From Algoriphagus boseongensis (lineage in GTDB: Bacteria > Bacteroidota > Bacteroidia > Cytophagales > Cyclobacteriaceae): a stretch of 64,000 bases of DNA. A program made the position numbers and the translations under genes. Positions 60,172 through 64,000 of the stretch are shown piece by piece. The stretch spans positions 172,622 to 236,621 of the forward strand of contig NZ_SNYF01000009.1 in the NCBI RefSeq assembly GCF_004362805.1, read 5' to 3'. A model generated the notes under the pieces. It made no database searches. It was given only the letters and a program-made list of their open reading frames with translations, and was not told the origin of the DNA. Each line of letters begins with the position of its first letter. Position 1 is the first letter of the stretch.

Positions 60172-60930
60172 ATGAACTTCACTGACCAACTCAATCGAAG
60201 CATTTTTCTTCCAAAGCCTCCTGAGCGAATTATTTCTTTGGTACCTTCTCAGACTGAGTTGTTGGCAGACTTGGGAGTAGGGGATAAACTCGTTGGGGTT
60301 ACCAAATTTTGTGTCCACCCTACTCACTTTAGAAAAACCAAAACCATTGTTGGAGGTACAAAGAATTACCGAATGGAGGTGATTGATTCCTTGAAGCCAG
60401 ATTTGATTATTGGAAATAAAGAGGAAAATGATCAAGAGGGGATTGAAATTCTAGCTCAGAAATATCCTGTTTGGATGAGTGACATTTCTAATCTTGAGGA
60501 GGCCTTCAAAATGATATCCAGTCTTGGAGAATTAACTAATTCTCAGACCCAAGCCTGTCAGCTGGTCGGAGAGTTGAAGGAGAAATTCTCAATTCCAATT
60601 CCCAATAAGGGGACGTCTGTTTATTTGATTTGGGAAAATCCGATGATGGCGGTGGGCAAAAACACCTTTATTAATGAGATGCTAACGCATGCAGGATTTG
60701 AAAATCTAATCCTAGAAAGTAGATATCCAGAACTTAAAGAAGAGTATTTGAAGAAATTAAACCCTGATTTTTTACTGCTTAGCTCGGAGCCTTTTCCATT
60801 TAAAGAAGTACACATTGCCAAGTACCAAGCTCTTTTACCTGAAACTAGAATTGAAATTGTGAATGGGGAGTTGTTTTCTTGGTATGGAAGTAGACTAAAG
60901 AAATCTCCCGATTATTTTTTGAAATTCTAG
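60172..60930 (+). CDS. helical-backbone metal receptor (BtuF/FhuD-like cobalamin or siderophore-binding protein)
   Basis: The 252-residue protein has the class III substrate-binding fold: ERIISLVPSQTELLADLGVGDKLVGVTKFCVHP, SLKPDLIIGNKEEND, MSDISNLEEAFKMISSLGEL, MMAVGKNTFINEMLTHAGFENL, and KLNPDFLLLSSEPFPF. It resembles the cobalamin- or heme-binding proteins of ABC importers. It has no signal peptide, which is odd for a periplasmic binding protein; a cytoplasmic or non-transport role is possible. No transporter genes are adjacent. A TTG at 60163 could add three residues. Confidence 0.8.
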   Translation: MNFTDQLNRSIFLPKPPERIISLVPSQTELLADLGVGDKLVGVTKFCVHPTHFRKTKTIVGGTKNYRMEVIDSLKPDLIIGNKEENDQEGIEILAQKYPVWMSDISNLEEAFKMISSLGELTNSQTQACQLVGELKEKFSIPIPNKGTSVYLIWENPMMAVGKNTFINEMLTHAGFENLILESRYPELKEEYLKKLNPDFLLLSSEPFPFKEVHIAKYQALLPETRIEIVNGELFSWYGSRLKKSPDYFLKF

Positions 60931-61044
60931 AAATTGGAGTTTGTAAACCCGGATTCCCATTTATAAAAATTAAACTTTCTTAAGGGTACTTTTTTAAAAA
61001 ATTTAATTAACTTTTGAGCTTTAATCACCAATCAATTTACCCAA

Positions 61045-62397
61045 ATGAAAGATAACCGACGGAGCTTTCTCAAAAAACTAGGCCTGACTTCAGGTGCGGC
61101 AGCTTTGGCGCCCAGTCTATTGGCAGAGGCAAATACATTCAATAAAGAATATCTCAACCGTTTGGATGAGTTTAATGCGGATCAGCCTATTCGCCTAGCA
61201 TTGATCGGAGCTGGGATTATGGGTACGGAAGATACCAATACTGCACTTCGCCATGCTAATGTCTCTTTGGTTGCGGTTTGTGATTTGTATGACGGAAGAT
61301 TAGAATCCGCAAAGAAAAAATGGGGAGACCACCTTTTCCTTACTAAGGATCACAAAGAGATTCTCAAAAGATCAGATGTGGATGCGGTAATTATTGGTAC
61401 TCCAGACTCTTGGCACAAGCAGATTTCTATTGACGCCCTGAATGCTGGAAAGCACGTGTATTGCGAAAAGCCGATGGTTCACTCGGTGAAAGAAGGTTGG
61501 GACGTGATTAATGCATGGAAAAAATCCGGCAAAGTAATGGTGGTGGGTTCGCAAGGCCTTTCTTCATTAGGGAATGAAAAAGCCAAAGAACTTCTAGCCG
61601 CAGGAGCAATTGGAGATATAATTTATGCAGAAGGATTCTGGGCAAGAATGTCCCCCGAAGGAGCTTGGCAGTATAACGTGCCTTCAGATGGAAATGAGCA
61701 AACAGTCGACTGGAAGAGATATATTTCTAATACTACCCAAAGAGATTGGGATCCTTTAAGATTTTTCCGTTGGAGAAATTACCTAGACTACGGTACTGGG
61801 ATGTCAGGGGATCTTTTTGTTCACTTATTCTCTTCACTTCATTTTATCACAAATTCCAAGGGACCAAATAAGGTTTCAGCTATGGGAGGACTGAGATATT
61901 GGAAAGATGGAAGAGAAGTACCTGATGTCCTTTTGGGAACATTTAATTATCCTCAGTCTGCAGAACATCCAGGGTTTAATCTTTCTCTTCGTTGCAATTT
62001 CGTTGATGGAACAAGTGGTACAACCTATTTAAGAATAGTGGGCACCAAAGGGTCCATGGACGTAAAATGGGAGGAAGTAGTAGTGAAGCTAAATAGCAAT
62101 GCTGAAAGTGATGATCCATTTATGAAAGAGCAGGCGAAATTGCGAGCTGCTTCTGGAGAGGAAGATCGGGCAAGAATTTTACCTCCAAGGGAGACTTCGT
62201 ACACTGCCGAAAGATCTTGGAAAGGTGCACATTATGATCACTTTGGAAATTGGTTCAGAGCGATTCGGACAGGAGGAACAGTTGTAGAAGATCCGGTTTT
62301 CGGTTTTAGAGCAGCTGCACCTGCCTTACTTTGCAATGATTCCTATTTTCAGGATAAATTCATCCAATGGGATCCAGAAAACATGAAATTGATATAA
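61045..62397 (+). CDS. Tat-exported Gfo/Idh/MocA-family oxidoreductase 2
   Basis: The 450-residue protein has a twin-arginine signal (NRRSFLKKLGLTSGAAALAPS), a Rossmann start LALIGAGIMGTEDTNTALRHANVSLVAVCDLYDG, GTPDSWHKQISIDALNAGKHVYCEKPMVHSVKEG with the full EKP motif, and C-terminal substrate domain DYGTGMSGDLFVHLFSS. It is translationally adjacent (2 bases) to two DUF1080 genes. The set matches proposals for 3-keto-glycoside metabolism in the periplasm, but the sugar is not known. Compare the first Gfo/Idh protein at 53620, which has QKP in the same place. Confidence 0.9.
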   Translation: MKDNRRSFLKKLGLTSGAAALAPSLLAEANTFNKEYLNRLDEFNADQPIRLALIGAGIMGTEDTNTALRHANVSLVAVCDLYDGRLESAKKKWGDHLFLTKDHKEILKRSDVDAVIIGTPDSWHKQISIDALNAGKHVYCEKPMVHSVKEGWDVINAWKKSGKVMVVGSQGLSSLGNEKAKELLAAGAIGDIIYAEGFWARMSPEGAWQYNVPSDGNEQTVDWKRYISNTTQRDWDPLRFFRWRNYLDYGTGMSGDLFVHLFSSLHFITNSKGPNKVSAMGGLRYWKDGREVPDVLLGTFNYPQSAEHPGFNLSLRCNFVDGTSGTTYLRIVGTKGSMDVKWEEVVVKLNSNAESDDPFMKEQAKLRAASGEEDRARILPPRETSYTAERSWKGAHYDHFGNWFRAIRTGGTVVEDPVFGFRAAAPALLCNDSYFQDKFIQWDPENMKLI

Positions 62398-62399
62398 CT

Positions 62400-63164
62400 A
62401 TGAAAAAAAACTATCTCGTATTGGCCTCGCTTTTAGCATTGGCCTTCGCCTGCGGGCCAAAAGCCACCGAAGAATCTACCGAAATGGTGGAGGAAGTGGT
62501 TGCCGTTCCTGACAATAGCCTGACAGAAGATGAGAAGGCCAATGGTTGGATGCTTCTGTTTGACGGAACTTCAATGGATGGATGGAGAGCATTTAATGGA
62601 GACTCTACTCCTCCAAATTGGATTATCGAGGACGGAGCCATGAAAGGCCTCGGTGCAACCGGAGGCGAGGACTTCGGAGGAGATATCGTCTTTGGTCCGA
62701 TGGAGTTTGAGGAATTTGAGCTGGAATTCGCCTGGAAAATTTCTCCTGGAGGAAATAGTGGAGTTTTCTACCACGTTGTAGAGGGACCAAAATATAAGGC
62801 TCCTTATTATACTGGTCCAGAATATCAGGTGATTGATCAGATTGGTTTTGCTCAGCCACTGGAAAAGTGGCAGTCTATTGGAGCAGATTATGCTATGTAT
62901 GAACCCGACTTTGAAGGTGCGGTGAAGCCTGCTGGAGAGTGGAATGTTTCAAAAATCATTTTCTCAGAGCAAGGTGCCAGCTACTGGCTGAATGGAAAGA
63001 AGACGGTTGAATTTATCCCTTATTCAGAAGATTGGAATACCCGAAGAAATTCCGGAAAGTGGAATGACTTCCCTGATTATAAAATTGCCAAAAAAGGCCT
63101 GATAGCACTTCAAGACCACGGAGATCCAGTTTGGTTCAAAAACATTAAAATTAGAATCCTATGA
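62400..63164 (+). CDS. DUF1080 lipoprotein (3-keto-disaccharide hydrolase family)
   Basis: The 254-residue protein has a lipoprotein signal (LALAFAC18) and a DUF1080 (PF06439) lectin-like jelly roll: GWMLLFDGTSMDGWRAFNG, NWIIEDGAMKG, DIVFGPMEFEEFELEFAWKISPGGNSGVFYHV, and IALQDHGDPVWFKNIKI. Family members cleave 3-keto-glycosides. It starts 2 bases after the oxidoreductase gene stop and overlaps the next gene by four bases. Confidence 0.9.
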   Translation: MKKNYLVLASLLALAFACGPKATEESTEMVEEVVAVPDNSLTEDEKANGWMLLFDGTSMDGWRAFNGDSTPPNWIIEDGAMKGLGATGGEDFGGDIVFGPMEFEEFELEFAWKISPGGNSGVFYHVVEGPKYKAPYYTGPEYQVIDQIGFAQPLEKWQSIGADYAMYEPDFEGAVKPAGEWNVSKIIFSEQGASYWLNGKKTVEFIPYSEDWNTRRNSGKWNDFPDYKIAKKGLIALQDHGDPVWFKNIKIRIL

Positions 63165-63757
63165 AAAAAATAGTAATACTAGCTGCAATGCTGGTTTTGG
63201 TGCAAGTTTCCTTTGCCCAAAAGAAGAAAAAGCTTTTCAATGGAAAGGATCTTTCCGGATGGGTGATTTATGGAACTGAAAAATGGTATGTAGAAGATGG
63301 TCTTTTGGTTTCAGAAAGTGGTCCTGACAAAGGATATGGTTATTTGGGGACAGAGGCCAACTATGATGACTTTGAAGTGACTTTGGAGTTTAAGCAAGAA
63401 GCCAATGGAAATAGCGGGGTTTTCATTCGCTCCACAGTTGACGGTACTAAAGTTTCTGGCTGGCAAGTGGAAGTAGCACCTCCTGGACACGATACGGGTG
63501 GGATTTATGAGTCTTACGGAAGGGGTTGGTTAATTAAACCAGAACCTGAAAAGGACAAGGCCTTGAAATTTGGAGACTGGAATGAGATGAAGATCGTGGT
63601 AAAAGGAGATAATGTGACTTCATATTTAAATGGAGTTGAGATGGTGAACTTTTCTGATGAAAAAATCGGAAAAGGAAAAGGCGGGATTTTACTCCAAATC
63701 CATGATGGAGGGGGTATAAAAGTGTATTGGCGAAATATTACAGTGAGAGAATTGTAA
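63161..63757 (+). CDS. secreted DUF1080 protein (3-keto-disaccharide hydrolase family)
   Basis: The 198-residue protein has a signal peptide (IVILAAMLVLVQVSFAQ) and a second DUF1080 domain: KLFNGKDLSGWVIYG, KWYVEDGLLVSES, LEFKQEANGNSGVFIRS, VEVAPPGHDTGGIYESYGRGWL, and GGILLQIHDGGGIKVYWRNI. Compared with the lipoprotein before it, this copy is shorter and free in the periplasm. The ATGA overlap with the previous gene means translation is coupled. A hairpin terminator follows 23 bases after the stop codon. Confidence 0.9.
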   Translation: MKKIVILAAMLVLVQVSFAQKKKKLFNGKDLSGWVIYGTEKWYVEDGLLVSESGPDKGYGYLGTEANYDDFEVTLEFKQEANGNSGVFIRSTVDGTKVSGWQVEVAPPGHDTGGIYESYGRGWLIKPEPEKDKALKFGDWNEMKIVVKGDNVTSYLNGVEMVNFSDEKIGKGKGGILLQIHDGGGIKVYWRNITVREL

Positions 63758-63780
63758 TCCACCAATTTTAATCAATGTAC

Positions 63781-63816
63781 AGGCCTAGTAGATACTTTTC
63801 TGCTGGGCCTTTTTTA
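63781..63816 (+). terminator. intrinsic terminator of the Gfo/Idh-DUF1080 operon
   Basis: AGGCCTAGTAGA (63781-63792) pairs with TCTGCTGGGCCT (63799-63810) through Watson-Crick and G-T pairs, followed by TTTTTTATTT. Confidence 0.75.
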
Positions 63817-63882
63817 TTTCAGAAAATTTCTGTTTCAAATTCAGCTACTTAGAAGAAACCTTTCAAAAATTCTAAGATTGAT

Positions 63883-63913
63883 CTTGCAGCATGTGATTTT
63901 ATCCCGATATTTG
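63883..63913 (+). promoter_or_regulatory. candidate promoter of a ribosomal RNA operon
   Basis: CTTG at 63883-63886, exactly 19 bases, GATATTTG at 63906-63913 (7 of 8 with TAnnTTTG), then CACTCCCAAACGACGCGAAC. TTTGCACTCCC-like start regions are typical of rRNA promoters in this phylum, from memory. The 63914-64000 stretch, without a gene and rich in GGGCGAGGGG and AAAAAGCC, looks like the rrn leader; the 16S gene would begin after the window. Confidence 0.5.
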
Positions 63914-64000
63914 CACTCCCAAACGACGCGAACGGTGTTGTGGGGAATTGAAAAGAGGGCGAGGGGAGGCAGGGAAGGAGAAAAAGCCTGAAGAAAAAAT

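Overview
The window looks like chromosomal DNA of a Bacteroidota bacterium, most likely a Cytophagales/Cyclobacteriaceae member of the Algoriphagus type. This placement is inferred from several signs: a type IX secretion sorting domain, a TonB-dependent receptor with DUF4249 partner, a GH16 locus under a propeller/Y_Y_Y/LuxR regulator, promoters of the TTTG-N19-TAnnTTTG type, weak Shine-Dalgarno signals, and the bamD-rpoZ-coaBC-DUF4835-recN order. No tRNA, complete rRNA gene, CRISPR array, transposase or integrase was seen.

Layout. 1-2.5 kb: end of an ftsB/divIC-like gene, a small outer-membrane protein, and the cysteine pair cysE-cysM. 2.5-9.8 kb: a Tat-exported TIM-barrel protein on the minus strand, then an operon of an unknown exported protein, a TonB-dependent receptor, a DUF4249 lipoprotein and an MG2-like exported protein. 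9.7-17.2 kb, minus strand: MscS channel, a large membrane-anchored propeller protein of unknown role, mdh, a cyclic-nucleotide-binding-domain protein and tilS. 17.3-28.5 kb, plus strand: an OstA/LptA-like protein, a T9SS cargo protein, bamD-rpoZ-coaBC-DUF4835-recN, fabI, an amidohydrolase and an alpha/beta hydrolase. 28.5-33.9 kb: a small glucan-use locus (GH16, a tandem-repeat lipoprotein, a sensor-regulator). 34.0-36.8 kb: a MarR repressor, YceI, a ring-cleaving dioxygenase and a carboxylesterase, resembling the MhqR quinone-stress regulon of Firmicutes; the same palindrome lies upstream of marR and of yceI. 36.9-41.9 kb: sbcC, sbcD and an RlpA-like protein.

41.9-46.3 kb is the most unusual part. 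It is an AT-rich island of two parallel cassettes. Each has a ~285-bp repeat (a C-terminal coding tail, then a G8 or G10 tract and a near-invariant block), a short secreted cysteine-rich peptide, a stable hairpin, and a propeller-type lipoprotein. The first cassette also carries a CPGC thioredoxin-like lipoprotein and ends in a truncated copy of the efflux adaptor gene. The second is followed by the complete adaptor and two RND permeases. The arrangement fits an old tandem duplication in which the flanks stayed alike while the peptide and lipoprotein cargo diverged. I think this is the best candidate for an undescribed system; its function is not known from sequence.

53.6-63.8 kb: two Gfo/Idh/MocA oxidoreductases, an Ldh-family dehydrogenase, Ppx/GppA phosphatase, an acyl-CoA carboxylase beta subunit, an M42 aminopeptidase, a BtuF-like protein and two DUF1080 proteins. 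The last ~120 bases look like the promoter and leader of a ribosomal RNA operon that would start beyond the window.
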